A stretch of 64,000 nucleotides of DNA from Devosia oryzisoli. GTDB taxonomy: Bacteria; Pseudomonadota; Alphaproteobacteria; Rhizobiales; Devosiaceae. Made by a program: the position numbers and the translations under genes. Shown piece after piece: positions 9,951 through 17,669 of this stretch (its first letter is position 1; every line of letters begins with the position of its first letter). Where the stretch lies: assembly GCF_014837245.1 (NCBI RefSeq), contig NZ_JACYFU010000004.1, forward strand, positions 124,001 through 188,000, in the 5' to 3' direction. A model generated the notes under the pieces. It made no database searches. It had not been told where the DNA came from and worked only from the letters and a program-made list of their open reading frames with translations.

Positions 9951-10430
9951 TCAGTCAAGGATCGCCTGCCGAAGGCGTTCTACGAAGGGGGCCGGCGCGA
10001 CGGTGCCGAGCGTGGCCCCATCCAGCGACATGGCCTGCGCGGCCTCGATCCGCGCATCCAGTTCGGCCTCGTCGAGGACCACGTGGATGCCCGGCCGCTC
10101 CTTGAGCCAGTTGACTGTGTGCAGCTGATGCTCGGTGGTGTGTTCACCCAGCGAGGCCCGGCGCGGGAACAGTAGGATCGGCTTGCCTGCCTCCGCCGCC
10201 ATGATCACGCTGCCCATGCCGCCATGGGCGACGACGAGATCGGAAGTGAGGACGAAATTCTTGAACTGGGAGGGCGACAGCATGCGCTCGAACCGCATGT
10301 GCCTTGGCTCATAGCTGCCCTGGCCGATCTGGGCGAAAACCTCTTCCTCGCCATGCCGGCCGGTCCAGTCGTCCATCGCCTTGATGAACCGGTCGAACGG
10401 CAGCATGGACCCGACGGTGACAAAGATCAT
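9951..10430 (-). CDS. pssE: PssE/Alg13-like glycosyltransferase catalytic subunit
   Basis: The 159-residue protein begins MIFVTVGSMLPFDRFI and carries VVAHGGMGSVIMAAEAGKP and LFPRRASLGEHTTEHQ, the UDP-sugar binding elements of GT28 C-terminal domains (Alg13, PssE, EpsF). In rhizobia PssD and PssE together add glucuronic acid to the lipid-linked glucose of the repeat unit. The ATG at 10430 overlaps the pssD stop in ATGA form, so the two subunits are made together. The size fits the split, two-protein form of this transferase. Confidence 0.88.
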   Translation of the reverse strand: MIFVTVGSMLPFDRFIKAMDDWTGRHGEEEVFAQIGQGSYEPRHMRFERMLSPSQFKNFVLTSDLVVAHGGMGSVIMAAEAGKPILLFPRRASLGEHTTEHQLHTVNWLKERPGIHVVLDEAELDARIEAAQAMSLDGATLGTVAPAPFVERLRQAILD

Positions 10431-10879
10431 AGCACCGCTCCCCAGTGGGAGGGGCCATCGGCCTTGGCTAGATGCGGCCATTGCGTCAGGTAGACGTCCG
10501 CCATGCGCCGCGCCTTCTGACCGGAGGTGGACATCTGCTCGCAGTTGGCAATGCTGTCGATCCAGATGGTCTTTGCGCGCAGCAGCGTCTTGGCCAGGGT
10601 GAGGGCGACGAGTCCGGGAAACGAGCCCGTCGTCACCACCACCTGCGGCCGCTCCTTGAGCAGGATCGCGATCAGCCGGATGGTCAGGGGCACCAGCATG
10701 TGCTTGTTGAACCGGTTCACGTCCGGGAAGGAATAGTAGCGGTGCGGTGCCACGTCTTCGCTGTAGTCGGGATAGACGCTGGCGAAGGCCACATCCATCC
10801 CGTCGAAGCTGTGCCGAAGCCGGCGCAGCTGCACCCAGTGTCCACCCGCTGAAGATATGGCCAGCACACGTCGCGTCAT
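10427..10879 (-). CDS. pssD: PssD/Alg14-like glycosyltransferase membrane subunit
   Basis: The 150-residue protein begins RRVLAISSAGGHWVQLRRL, the Alg14/PssD glycine-rich acceptor-binding N-terminus, followed by PQVVVTTGSFPGLVALTLAKTLL and IDSIANCEQMSTSG. Alg14-type subunits anchor their Alg13-type partner to the membrane and bind the lipid-linked acceptor. It is the first gene of a five-gene minus-strand group (pssD, pssE, oxidoreductase, unknown, acyltransferase). No strong Shine-Dalgarno is visible. The 252-base gap to divergent ugd should hold promoters for both directions. Confidence 0.87.
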   Translation of the reverse strand: MTRRVLAISSAGGHWVQLRRLRHSFDGMDVAFASVYPDYSEDVAPHRYYSFPDVNRFNKHMLVPLTIRLIAILLKERPQVVVTTGSFPGLVALTLAKTLLRAKTIWIDSIANCEQMSTSGQKARRMADVYLTQWPHLAKADGPSHWGAVL

Positions 10880-11131
10880 GGAACATCGGCCTTGTAAGTA
10901 AGAATGCGTAGGGCCAGATGCATTGCACGGGCCGGTTCGCTTGCAAATGGCAAACCCGTTTCTGACGATGTTTTTACTTTGTTAACCCTACCGCCGGGGG
11001 TCGCTCTCCGGCGCCGGCAATTGCCGTGGGGGCCTTCGCCGTTATCCATCCCGGCAGGATGGGCACCTGCAGCGCTTTATGCGCCGCCGATTTGTGGCTA
11101 TTGAGGCTCTGCTGGAACTCTGGAGGACCGC

Positions 11132-12478
11132 ATGCGCCTGACGATGATCGGTAGTGGCTATGTGGGCCTTGTGAGTGGCGCCTGCTTTGCCGATTTCGGG
11201 CACGAGGTGACCTGCGTCGACCTGTCGGAGGCCAAGATCGCTGCCCTTCAGGACGGCCAGATCCCGATCTTCGAGCCCGGCCTCGAGACGCTGGTCAGCG
11301 AAAACGCCGAGGCCGGCCGCCTCCGCTTTACCACCGATCTGGCGGCTGCCGTCGCCGATGCCGATGTGGTCTTCATCGCGGTCGGCACCCCGTCCCGCCG
11401 AGGCGACGGACACGCCGATCTCAGCTATGTTTATGCCGCGGCCGCCGACATTGCCCGCGCCGTCACCGGCTTCACGGTCATCGTCACCAAGTCGACCGTG
11501 CCCGTCGGCACCGGCGACGAGGTCGAGCGCATCATGCGCGACGTCAATCCCGATGCGGACGTCGTGGTGGTGTCCAATCCCGAATTCCTGCGCGAAGGCG
11601 CGGCCATCGACGATTTCAAGCGGCCCGATCGGATCGTCATCGGCATCGAGGACGAGCGCGCCCGCGAGGTGATGACCGAAGTCTATCGTCCGCTCTATCT
11701 CAACCAGGCGCCCCTGATGTTCACCGGGCGGCGCACGGCCGAGCTGACGAAATACGCCGGCAACGCTTTCCTTGCCCTCAAGATCACGTTCATCAACGAG
11801 ATGGCCGATCTGTGCGAGAAGACGGGCGCCAATGTGCAGGACGTGGCACGCGGCATTGGCCTCGACAAGCGGATCGGCCCCAAATTTCTTAACGCCGGGC
11901 CAGGCTATGGCGGATCGTGCTTTCCCAAGGACACGCTGGCGCTGGTCAAGACCGGCCAGGACCACGACACGCCCCTGCGCCTGGTCGAAACCACCGTCTC
12001 CATCAACGATCAGCGCAAGCGCTCCATGGGCCGCAAGGTCATCGCGGCCTGTGGCGGCGACGTCCGAGGCAAGGCGATCGGCATACTGGGCCTGACCTTC
12101 AAGCCCAACACCGACGATATGCGCGATGCCCCCTCCATCGCGATCATCCAGACGCTGCGCGACGCGGGGGCGAAGGTCCGCGCCTTCGATCCCGAGGGCA
12201 TGGCGATGGCCCGCGGCATGATCGACGGCGTCGAATACTGCCAGGACGCCTATGAGGTCGCCCAGGGCGCAGCCTGTGTTGTTCTGGTCACCGAGTGGAA
12301 CGCGTTCCGCTCGCTCGACCTGCCGCGCCTCAAGGCGTCGATGGCGGTGCCGACGTTCGTGGACTTGCGCAACGTCTATCGGGCCCGGGAGATGGAGGCG
12401 GCGGGCCTGACCTATGTCAGCATCGGCCGCCCCGCTGGCGTCGATAGCGACGCGGCTGCGGCGGAAGCGGCCGAATGA
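11132..12478 (+). CDS. ugd: UDP-glucose 6-dehydrogenase
   Basis: The 448-residue enzyme has [20 protein letters not shown] (NAD Rossmann fold), the [12 protein letters not shown] segment, and the active-site cysteine in [13 protein letters not shown], followed by [14 protein letters not shown] from the UDP-binding domain. It oxidises UDP-glucose to UDP-glucuronate with two NAD. GGAGGA lies 5 bases before the ATG. The stop overlaps the start of the epimerase gene (ATGA), which uses its product. The neighbouring PssD/PssE pair is the expected consumer of UDP-glucuronate. Confidence 0.95.
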   Translation: MRLTMIGSGYVGLVSGACFADFGHEVTCVDLSEAKIAALQDGQIPIFEPGLETLVSENAEAGRLRFTTDLAAAVADADVVFIAVGTPSRRGDGHADLSYVYAAAADIARAVTGFTVIVTKSTVPVGTGDEVERIMRDVNPDADVVVVSNPEFLREGAAIDDFKRPDRIVIGIEDERAREVMTEVYRPLYLNQAPLMFTGRRTAELTKYAGNAFLALKITFINEMADLCEKTGANVQDVARGIGLDKRIGPKFLNAGPGYGGSCFPKDTLALVKTGQDHDTPLRLVETTVSINDQRKRSMGRKVIAACGGDVRGKAIGILGLTFKPNTDDMRDAPSIAIIQTLRDAGAKVRAFDPEGMAMARGMIDGVEYCQDAYEVAQGAACVVLVTEWNAFRSLDLPRLKASMAVPTFVDLRNVYRAREMEAAGLTYVSIGRPAGVDSDAAAAEAAE

Positions 12479-13497
12479 GGGTTTTTGTCACCGGAACGTC
12501 CGGCTTTATCGGCTTTCATCTGGCGCAGCGCCTCCTGGCCGATGGACACGCCGTTCTGGGTTATGACGGTATGACTGCCTATTACGACGTCGCTCTGAAG
12601 CAGGCCCGCCGCGAACTTCTTATGCAATCTGGCGCCTTCTCCTCGGCGGAGGCCATGCTGGAGGACAAGGCGGCCCTGGATGACGCGCTGGGCACTTTTG
12701 GTGCCGACGTCATCGTGCATCTGGCCGCCCAGGCCGGCGTTCGATACAGCCTCGAAGCGCCCGAGGCCTATGTCAGCGCCAATCTGGTGGGGACGTTCAA
12801 CCTGCTCGAAGGCGCCCGCGCCTATCCGCCCCGACACCTTCTGCTGGCCTCCACCTCGTCGGTCTATGGCGGCAACCGCCGGCTGCCCTTCAGTGAAGCG
12901 GACCGGACGGATTTTCCTGTGTCGCTCTACGCCGCCACTAAAAAAGCGACGGAAGAGATGAGCCATGCCTATGCTCACCTCCACGACATTCCCACGACGT
13001 GCTTTCGCTTCTTCACCGTCTACGGCCCGTGGGGCCGCCCGGATATGGCGCTGTTCAAGTTCGTCGACGCCATCGAGCGAGGACAACCCATCGACGTGTA
13101 CGGCCACGGCCAGATGCGACGCGACCTGACGGACGTGTCCGACCTCGTCGAGGCCATCGTCCGGCTGATGGATGCAGTGCCCAGAACAGGCCAGCCGGTC
13201 GAAGCCGAAGGGGTCACGGATTCTCTCTCGCCGGTGGCTCCCTGGCGCAGCGTGAACATCGCGGGTGGGCAACCGATCGGCCTTTTGCCGTTCATCGAGG
13301 CTGTGGAACGCGCGACGGGCAAGACGGCGATACGCAACATGTTGCCCATGCAACCGGCGGACGTGGTCGAAACGACCGCCAATCCCGCGCTCCTGCAGGC
13401 CCTGACGGGGTTTGTGCCGAATATGGACGTGGATGCCTGCGTCAGCAATTTCGTTGCCTGGTACCGCCAATGGACGGGCCATCACCCCGCCCCCTGA
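12475..13497 (+). CDS. NAD-dependent epimerase, probable UDP-glucuronate 4-epimerase
   Basis: This 340-residue extended short-chain dehydrogenase has [14 protein letters not shown] at the N-terminus, [28 protein letters not shown], the YxxxK pair in YAATKKATE, and [20 protein letters not shown]. The last segment and [13 protein letters not shown] are typical of UDP-glucuronate 4-epimerases (LpsL/Gla type), which make UDP-galacturonate. Translational coupling to ugd supports this substrate. The C-terminal half carries an extra loop around [20 protein letters not shown], also seen in that subfamily. UDP-glucose 4-epimerase is less likely. Confidence 0.88.
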   Translation: MRVFVTGTSGFIGFHLAQRLLADGHAVLGYDGMTAYYDVALKQARRELLMQSGAFSSAEAMLEDKAALDDALGTFGADVIVHLAAQAGVRYSLEAPEAYVSANLVGTFNLLEGARAYPPRHLLLASTSSVYGGNRRLPFSEADRTDFPVSLYAATKKATEEMSHAYAHLHDIPTTCFRFFTVYGPWGRPDMALFKFVDAIERGQPIDVYGHGQMRRDLTDVSDLVEAIVRLMDAVPRTGQPVEAEGVTDSLSPVAPWRSVNIAGGQPIGLLPFIEAVERATGKTAIRNMLPMQPADVVETTANPALLQALTGFVPNMDVDACVSNFVAWYRQWTGHHPAP

Positions 13498-13662
13498 GCC
13501 GTCCGCCAAGGCGCAACTCCATTGCGGCAGCACGGCCTCCCAGCCTCCGCGAACGGCATAGGCAGGCCGATATCCGCACGGCAGACCCAGTGCCGGAAAA
13601 TGACACTTTGATTACAGACGAAGTAAGTTCCAAGACATCTAAAATATTGCAGCGCAAACTCG

Positions 13663-13687
13663 GGAACTGAATTGGTTCCTCGCGGTT
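13663..13687 (+). promoter_or_regulatory. Candidate EcfG-type stress promoter
   Basis: GGAAC at 13663-13667 is followed after 16 bases by GGTT at 13684-13687, close to the alphaproteobacterial general-stress sigma (EcfG) consensus GGAAC-N16/17-CGTT. It lies 36 bases upstream of the DUF1236 gene start, a sensible leader length. The first base of the -10 element differs from consensus. Confidence 0.5.
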
Positions 13688-13722
13688 CAGTAGCCATCTC
13701 TCGACTATTATTGAGGATGGAA

Positions 13723-14169
13723 ATGAACAAGATCGTCTTTAGCGCAATCGCTCTTGCTGCCGCCCTGTCGCTTCCCTCGGTCGCCCAGGCGCAGATCATC
13801 AAGAACAACACTGACGCCAATGCCGCCGCGGGCGGGGCAGCCGGCGGCGCGACGGGCGCTGTTGTCGGCGGCCTGATCTTCGGCCCCATCGGCGCCGTGA
13901 TCGGCGGCTTTACCGGTGCTGCCATCGGCGCTGCAGGCGGTGTTGAAGCCTCGTCCGTCGAATATGTTCGCCTGCATCCGACCGAGCCCGTGGTCATCGA
14001 TGGCAACATCGATGTGGGCTACGTGGTGCCGGCGGAAGTCGAACTGCACACCATCGATGGCGATGCCGAGCACGGTTATTTCTACACCAATGACCGCGTC
14101 TTTTTCGTCAATCTGAGCGATCGCACCGTGGTTTATTCGCCGGGCGTCGTGACTGCTGAAGTGAAGTAA
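13723..14169 (+). CDS. DUF1236-type periplasmic protein with glycine zipper
   Basis: The 148-residue product has a signal peptide cut after SVAQAQ (about residue 22), a glycine-zipper stretch (GGAAGGATGAVVGGLIFGPIGAVIGG, residues 35-65) able to insert in membranes, and a C-terminal DUF1236-like part with GYFYTNDRVFFVNLSDRTVVYSPG. DUF1236 proteins are common in Hyphomicrobiales and their function is unknown. The ATG at 13723 is preferred to that at 13717 because GAGG ends 6 bases before it. A stress-type promoter lies upstream and an intrinsic terminator follows, so it is probably a single-gene unit. Confidence 0.8.
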   Translation: MNKIVFSAIALAAALSLPSVAQAQIIKNNTDANAAAGGAAGGATGAVVGGLIFGPIGAVIGGFTGAAIGAAGGVEASSVEYVRLHPTEPVVIDGNIDVGYVVPAEVELHTIDGDAEHGYFYTNDRVFFVNLSDRTVVYSPGVVTAEVK

Positions 14170-14174
14170 CCCAG

Positions 14175-14208
14175 AGCGGCGGCGACCTTGGTCGCTGCCG
14201 CTTCTTTT
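14175..14208 (+). terminator. Intrinsic terminator after DUF1236 gene
   Basis: AGCGGCGGCGAC and GTCGCTGCCGCT form a 12-bp stem (one G-T pair) around a CTTG loop, followed by TCTTTTGTT. It begins 5 bases after the DUF1236 stop. Confidence 0.8.
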
Positions 14209-14233
14209 GTTGGCCCCAACCATGAGGACGACC

Positions 14234-15814
14234 ATGTCCAGATCACGCCTTCTCGCCGGCGTCGCCCTGGCGGCCCTGTGCCTGCCAGTCGCGACCCTTA
14301 CCCCAGGACTTCCGTTCAGCGCTACCGCCGCCCAGGCGCAGTCGGTGAACGTCAGCTTCCAGCTCTTCTTCGACGAACTGCAGCCGCATGGCGTCTGGGT
14401 GCGCAACGATCGCTACCAGTATGTCTTCTGCCCCACCGGGGTGGATGCCAATTGGCGCCCCTACACCAATGGTCGCTGGCTCTACATCGAAGACCGCGGC
14501 TGGTATTTCGCCTCGGACGAACCGTTCGCCTGGGCCACTTACCACTACGGGCGCTGGTTCCCCGACGCCGAGCTCGGCTGGTGCTGGGTGCCAGGCACCA
14601 AGTGGGCTCCGGCATGGGTCAGCTGGCGCCGCAGCGACAACGTCGTCGGTTGGGCCCCGCTCCCGCCTGAACAGGATGGCTTCGCGGTTTCCGTGGAAGT
14701 CAGCAACGGCGATCTCCCGCGCGGCTACTGGGTCTACGTCCCCGTCGAGAGCTTCGTCGAGCCGAAGCTGTCCGTCGACATCATCTTCGGCAACCAGCAG
14801 CCGGAATACTACACCGAAACCGAGTTCGTCGGCACCGTGAACGTCGAGGGCGACGTAGTCGTCAACAACGCGATCGAGGTCAACTACATCGAGCAGCATA
14901 TCGACCAGCAGGTCATCGTCTATCAGCCGCAGGAAGCGGCGTCGCCCGAACAGCAGTCCGTGGCGGTCGATGCTCAGCAGATCAGCGTCTTCTCGGCCGA
15001 TGTCAGCGAACCTGAAGCCGACGTCGCGCCGGCCGAAGCGGTTGACGAAGCCCAGGCCGTCCAGACCATCGAAAGCGAAGGTGGCACAGCCGGCGCAACG
15101 GCCGAGATCGCTGCCGAAGCGCCTGCCGAGGGTGCTGCCCCGGCCGATGCCGAGGCCACCGATCAGCAGGACCAGACGGCAACCGAGGCAGCGCCTGACG
15201 CCGCTACCGGCGATGCGGCGACGTCCGAGCCGGCTGCCGACGCGGCGGTGGATGCTTCGGCTGGCGCCGAACAGCCCGCTTCGGCCGAAGAGGGCGCAGC
15301 AACTTCCGAACCTGCCGCTGGTGAAGCGACCCCGGCTGCCGACGACGCAGCTCCGGCTGATGAAGCGGCACCGGCAGCAGACGATGCCGCTCCCGCAGCC
15401 GCGACGGAAGCCGATGAGGCACCCTGCCCGCCTGAGCAAATGGTTGATGGCAAGTGTCCTGTCCCGGCCGACGCGGCGGCACCGGCGGAAGAGCCAGCGG
15501 CCACAGAGGAACCGGCTGCAACCGACGCTGCACCGAGTGACGCGGCTCCGGCTGCTGAAGCTGCCCCTGCGCCTGAAGCCGGCGCGGCACCGTCCGAACC
15601 CGAGTCAGCTCCCGCTGCGGATGCCCCGGCTGCTCCAGAACCGGAAGCTGCCCCTGCTCCTGACGCGGCCCCCGCTCCTGAGGCTGCTCCAGCCGAAGAA
15701 GCTGCTCCGGCAGAAGAAGCCGCTCCGGCCCCTGATGCCAACGGTGAAGCCCCACTCCCCTGCCCGCCTGAGCAGCAGGTGGATGGCAAATGTCCGCCGA
15801 TTCCGGCCAACTAA
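14234..15814 (+). CDS. DUF6600-like secreted protein with long Ala/Pro/Glu-rich tail
   Basis: The 526-residue protein has a signal peptide ending AAQAQ (about residue 35), then a tryptophan/tyrosine-rich region at 38-150 (FFDELQPHGVW, WRPYTNGRW, ATYHYGRWFPD, WCWVPGTKWAPAWVSWRR, GWAPLPPE) matching DUF6600-type YXWXY repeats. After residue 240 the sequence is almost wholly Ala, Pro, Glu and Asp, probably extended and acidic. Two copies of CPPEQ(M/Q)VDGKCP sit at 15425-15460 and 15761-15796, giving four cysteines in an otherwise cysteine-free tail. The ATG at 14234 is chosen because GAGG precedes it by 6 bases. Location is periplasm or cell surface; function unknown. Confidence 0.8.
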   Translation: MSRSRLLAGVALAALCLPVATLTPGLPFSATAAQAQSVNVSFQLFFDELQPHGVWVRNDRYQYVFCPTGVDANWRPYTNGRWLYIEDRGWYFASDEPFAWATYHYGRWFPDAELGWCWVPGTKWAPAWVSWRRSDNVVGWAPLPPEQDGFAVSVEVSNGDLPRGYWVYVPVESFVEPKLSVDIIFGNQQPEYYTETEFVGTVNVEGDVVVNNAIEVNYIEQHIDQQVIVYQPQEAASPEQQSVAVDAQQISVFSADVSEPEADVAPAEAVDEAQAVQTIESEGGTAGATAEIAAEAPAEGAAPADAEATDQQDQTATEAAPDAATGDAATSEPAADAAVDASAGAEQPASAEEGAATSEPAAGEATPAADDAAPADEAAPAADDAAPAAATEADEAPCPPEQMVDGKCPVPADAAAPAEEPAATEEPAATDAAPSDAAPAAEAAPAPEAGAAPSEPESAPAADAPAAPEPEAAPAPDAAPAPEAAPAEEAAPAEEAAPAPDANGEAPLPCPPEQQVDGKCPPIPAN

Positions 15815-15821
15815 CTCCTTC

Positions 15822-15849
15822 GAAGGGCGGCTCTGCCGCCCTTCTTTTT
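15822..15849 (+). terminator. Intrinsic terminator after DUF6600-like gene
   Basis: GAAGGGCGGC and GCCGCCCTTC form a perfect 10-bp stem with a TCT loop, followed by five T. It starts 7 bases after the stop codon. Confidence 0.9.
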
Positions 15850-15922
15850 GCTTCGAACTCCATGCTGACAAGAAGCTGACAGCGATAGAAAGCCATTTTT
15901 AACAACCAAATCAGTGGGTTAA

Positions 15923-15948
15923 GGAACCAACACCAATCTGTGATCGTT
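15923..15948 (+). promoter_or_regulatory. Strong candidate EcfG stress promoter
   Basis: GGAAC at 15923-15927 and CGTT at 15945-15948 are separated by 17 bases, an exact match to the EcfG general-stress consensus of alphaproteobacteria. The site is 29 bases upstream of a small membrane protein gene. Confidence 0.65.
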
Positions 15949-15977
15949 GTTTGGTCGAACAACTTTGGAGGCATAAA

Positions 15978-16190
15978 ATGCCCATCGAGCGAGAAACAAT
16001 CATCGAACGCCCTGCCCGCGAAACCGTGGTTGTCGATGGTGGTGGTGGCGGCAACCCGTTCGGCATCATCGGCGGCATCATCGCAGCCGTGGTCGCAGTC
16101 TTGCTGATCATCTGGCTGGTGAATGGTGGCATATCGAGCAACGGCGACGCCGTGAACGTCGATCTCCCCAGCGTCTCCGTCAGCCCCTAG
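15978..16190 (+). CDS. Small single-span membrane protein, probably stress-induced
   Basis: The 70-residue protein starts MPIERETIIERPARETVVVDGGGGG, an Arg/Glu-rich head seen in many short Hyphomicrobiales membrane proteins. It then has one hydrophobic helix (IIGGIIAAVVAVLLIIWLV, about residues 31-50) and a short polar tail with DLPSVSVSP. GGAGG lies 6 bases before the ATG. The EcfG-like promoter upstream suggests induction in stationary phase or stress. No enzymatic function is apparent. Confidence 0.75.
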   Translation: MPIERETIIERPARETVVVDGGGGGNPFGIIGGIIAAVVAVLLIIWLVNGGISSNGDAVNVDLPSVSVSP

Positions 16191-16218
16191 TCAGCCCCAA
16201 CATTAGCAAACTCGTCAT

Positions 16219-16275
16219 CGGGTGCGGCTTCCTCCGCCAAGCGTCAGGCGGGAGAAGCCGCACCCGAAGCTTTTT
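16219..16275 (+). terminator. Intrinsic terminator after small membrane protein gene
   Basis: CGGGTGCGGCTTC pairs with GAAGCCGCACCCG-type bases, and the stem extends inward through CTCCGCC/GGCGGGAG with one mismatch around an AAGCGTCA loop. It is followed by AAGCTTTTT on the plus strand; there is no T-run on the other side. Confidence 0.8.
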
Positions 16276-16331
16276 GGAACCTCTACGTGCTGCCGCTGCC
16301 AGCGACGTCACTGCAATTGCCCACGGGACGC

Positions 16332-17669
16332 TCAATTCTCCCGGAAGGCGCGGGTCATGCTGTCGCTGATGGGCTTGGCGAGATATTCCAGGAAGGTCCG
16401 TTGCGCCGTCTGCACCATGACTTCGGCGGGCATGCCGGGTGTTGGCACAAAGCCGGGGACCTTGGCGATCTCGCCCGGCGGAATGGTCACCCGCGCCAGA
16501 TAAACCTCCGGTGCCCCAGCAGGAGCTCCGTCGGAAATGGAGTCCGGAGAGAGGTAATCCAAGCGCCCGGTCAGGACTGGCGTCGTGCGCTGGCTGAGCG
16601 CGATCAGCCGCACGGCCACCGGCTCGCCTTGCCGCACATCATCGATCTGGTTGCGCGAAATCATCGTTTCGATCAGCAGCGGGACCCCACTGGGCAGAAT
16701 TTCCATGATGGGCTTGCCGCTTTCCACCACGCCACCGCTGGTGTGGTAGTAGATGCGCACGACCTTGCCGTCCACAGGTGAACGGACTTCCGTCCGCTCC
16801 AGGACGTCCCGGGCATGGCGGATTTGCTCGCGCACACTGTCGAGTTCGATCTCGGCCGACTGGATCTCGTTGAGCGCGGCCTGCCGCGCTGCATCCTGGG
16901 TCTGCACCATCTCGCCCGCATACTTCGCCAGTTGCGCATCGATCTCTTCGACTTCGGCGCGAAGGCGGGCGATGTCCCCATCGGCGTCGGCTACGGCCCG
17001 CTGCAGTTCCATCACCTCCGACCGCGTCACCAGACCCTTTTCGAGCAGCGTGGTGCGCGACTTGAGCTCGAACAGCAACAGTTCGCGCTGCTGCTCCATC
17101 GAGGCCAGCTGGCTCTCCTCGCCGTTGCGCCGAGCTTTGAGGGCATCGGTGTTATGGGCCAGCAGTTGCAGGTCATTGTCCAGCTTGTCGCGCCAGGCGA
17201 TGAAATGCGCACGCTGACCGGCGTAGATCTGCCGCGTCTCCTCGTCCATGGCCGCCGGGTCGTTTTCGGGCTCACTGAACGTCCGCGCATTGCTGGCCTC
17301 GTCACCCAGACGGCTGAGGATCGCCTCAAGCCGCAGTTCGCGCAGCAGCAATTGCCGTTCATTGGCCAGCGAGGCCGTTTCGTCCAGCCTCACAAGGATC
17401 TGCCCGGTCTTGACGATATCGCCCTCGCGCACGGCGACATCCTGAATGATACCGCCTTCGAGATGCTGGATGATCTTGTTCTGGCCCGTCGCAACGAACG
17501 TCCCCTGCGAGATCACGGCCGCTGCGAGCGGGGCGGTGGAAGCCCAGATGCCAAACCCTCCAAAGGCAAGGAGAATAAGCCCAAGTCCGAAGGCCGCCTG
17601 GCGGCGAACGGATCGTGGAACCTCCTGATACCACTCAAGGTCAAGGGCATGCGCGTTGATGGCCGTCAT
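16332..17669 (-). CDS. HlyD-family type I secretion adaptor (PrsE/PrtE-like)
   Basis: The 445-residue protein has a short cytoplasmic N-terminus, one membrane anchor (FGLGLILLAFGGFGIWAS, about 28-46) and the beta-barrel/lipoyl opening AVISQGTFVATGQNKIIQHLEGGIIQDVAVREGDIVKTGQILVRLD split around a long coiled coil (residues 100-290). The lipoyl return VRSPVDGKVVRIYYHTSGGVVESGKPIMEI follows. Adaptors of this family bridge the inner-membrane ABC exporter and an outer-membrane TolC channel. The ATG overlaps the exporter stop (ATGA). No TolC homologue is in the window, so it must be encoded elsewhere. Confidence 0.93.
   Translation of the reverse strand: MTAINAHALDLEWYQEVPRSVRRQAAFGLGLILLAFGGFGIWASTAPLAAAVISQGTFVATGQNKIIQHLEGGIIQDVAVREGDIVKTGQILVRLDETASLANERQLLLRELRLEAILSRLGDEASNARTFSEPENDPAAMDEETRQIYAGQRAHFIAWRDKLDNDLQLLAHNTDALKARRNGEESQLASMEQQRELLLFELKSRTTLLEKGLVTRSEVMELQRAVADADGDIARLRAEVEEIDAQLAKYAGEMVQTQDAARQAALNEIQSAEIELDSVREQIRHARDVLERTEVRSPVDGKVVRIYYHTSGGVVESGKPIMEILPSGVPLLIETMISRNQIDDVRQGEPVAVRLIALSQRTTPVLTGRLDYLSPDSISDGAPAGAPEVYLARVTIPPGEIAKVPGFVPTPGMPAEVMVQTAQRTFLEYLAKPISDSMTRAFREN

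Noticed and set aside
14243..15439. A long minus-strand frame rich in Arg, Gly and Phe opposite the DUF6600-like gene
   Set aside because: It mirrors the Ala/Pro/Glu-rich coding strand and has no recognisable start or motif; the plus-strand protein has a signal peptide and known repeats.
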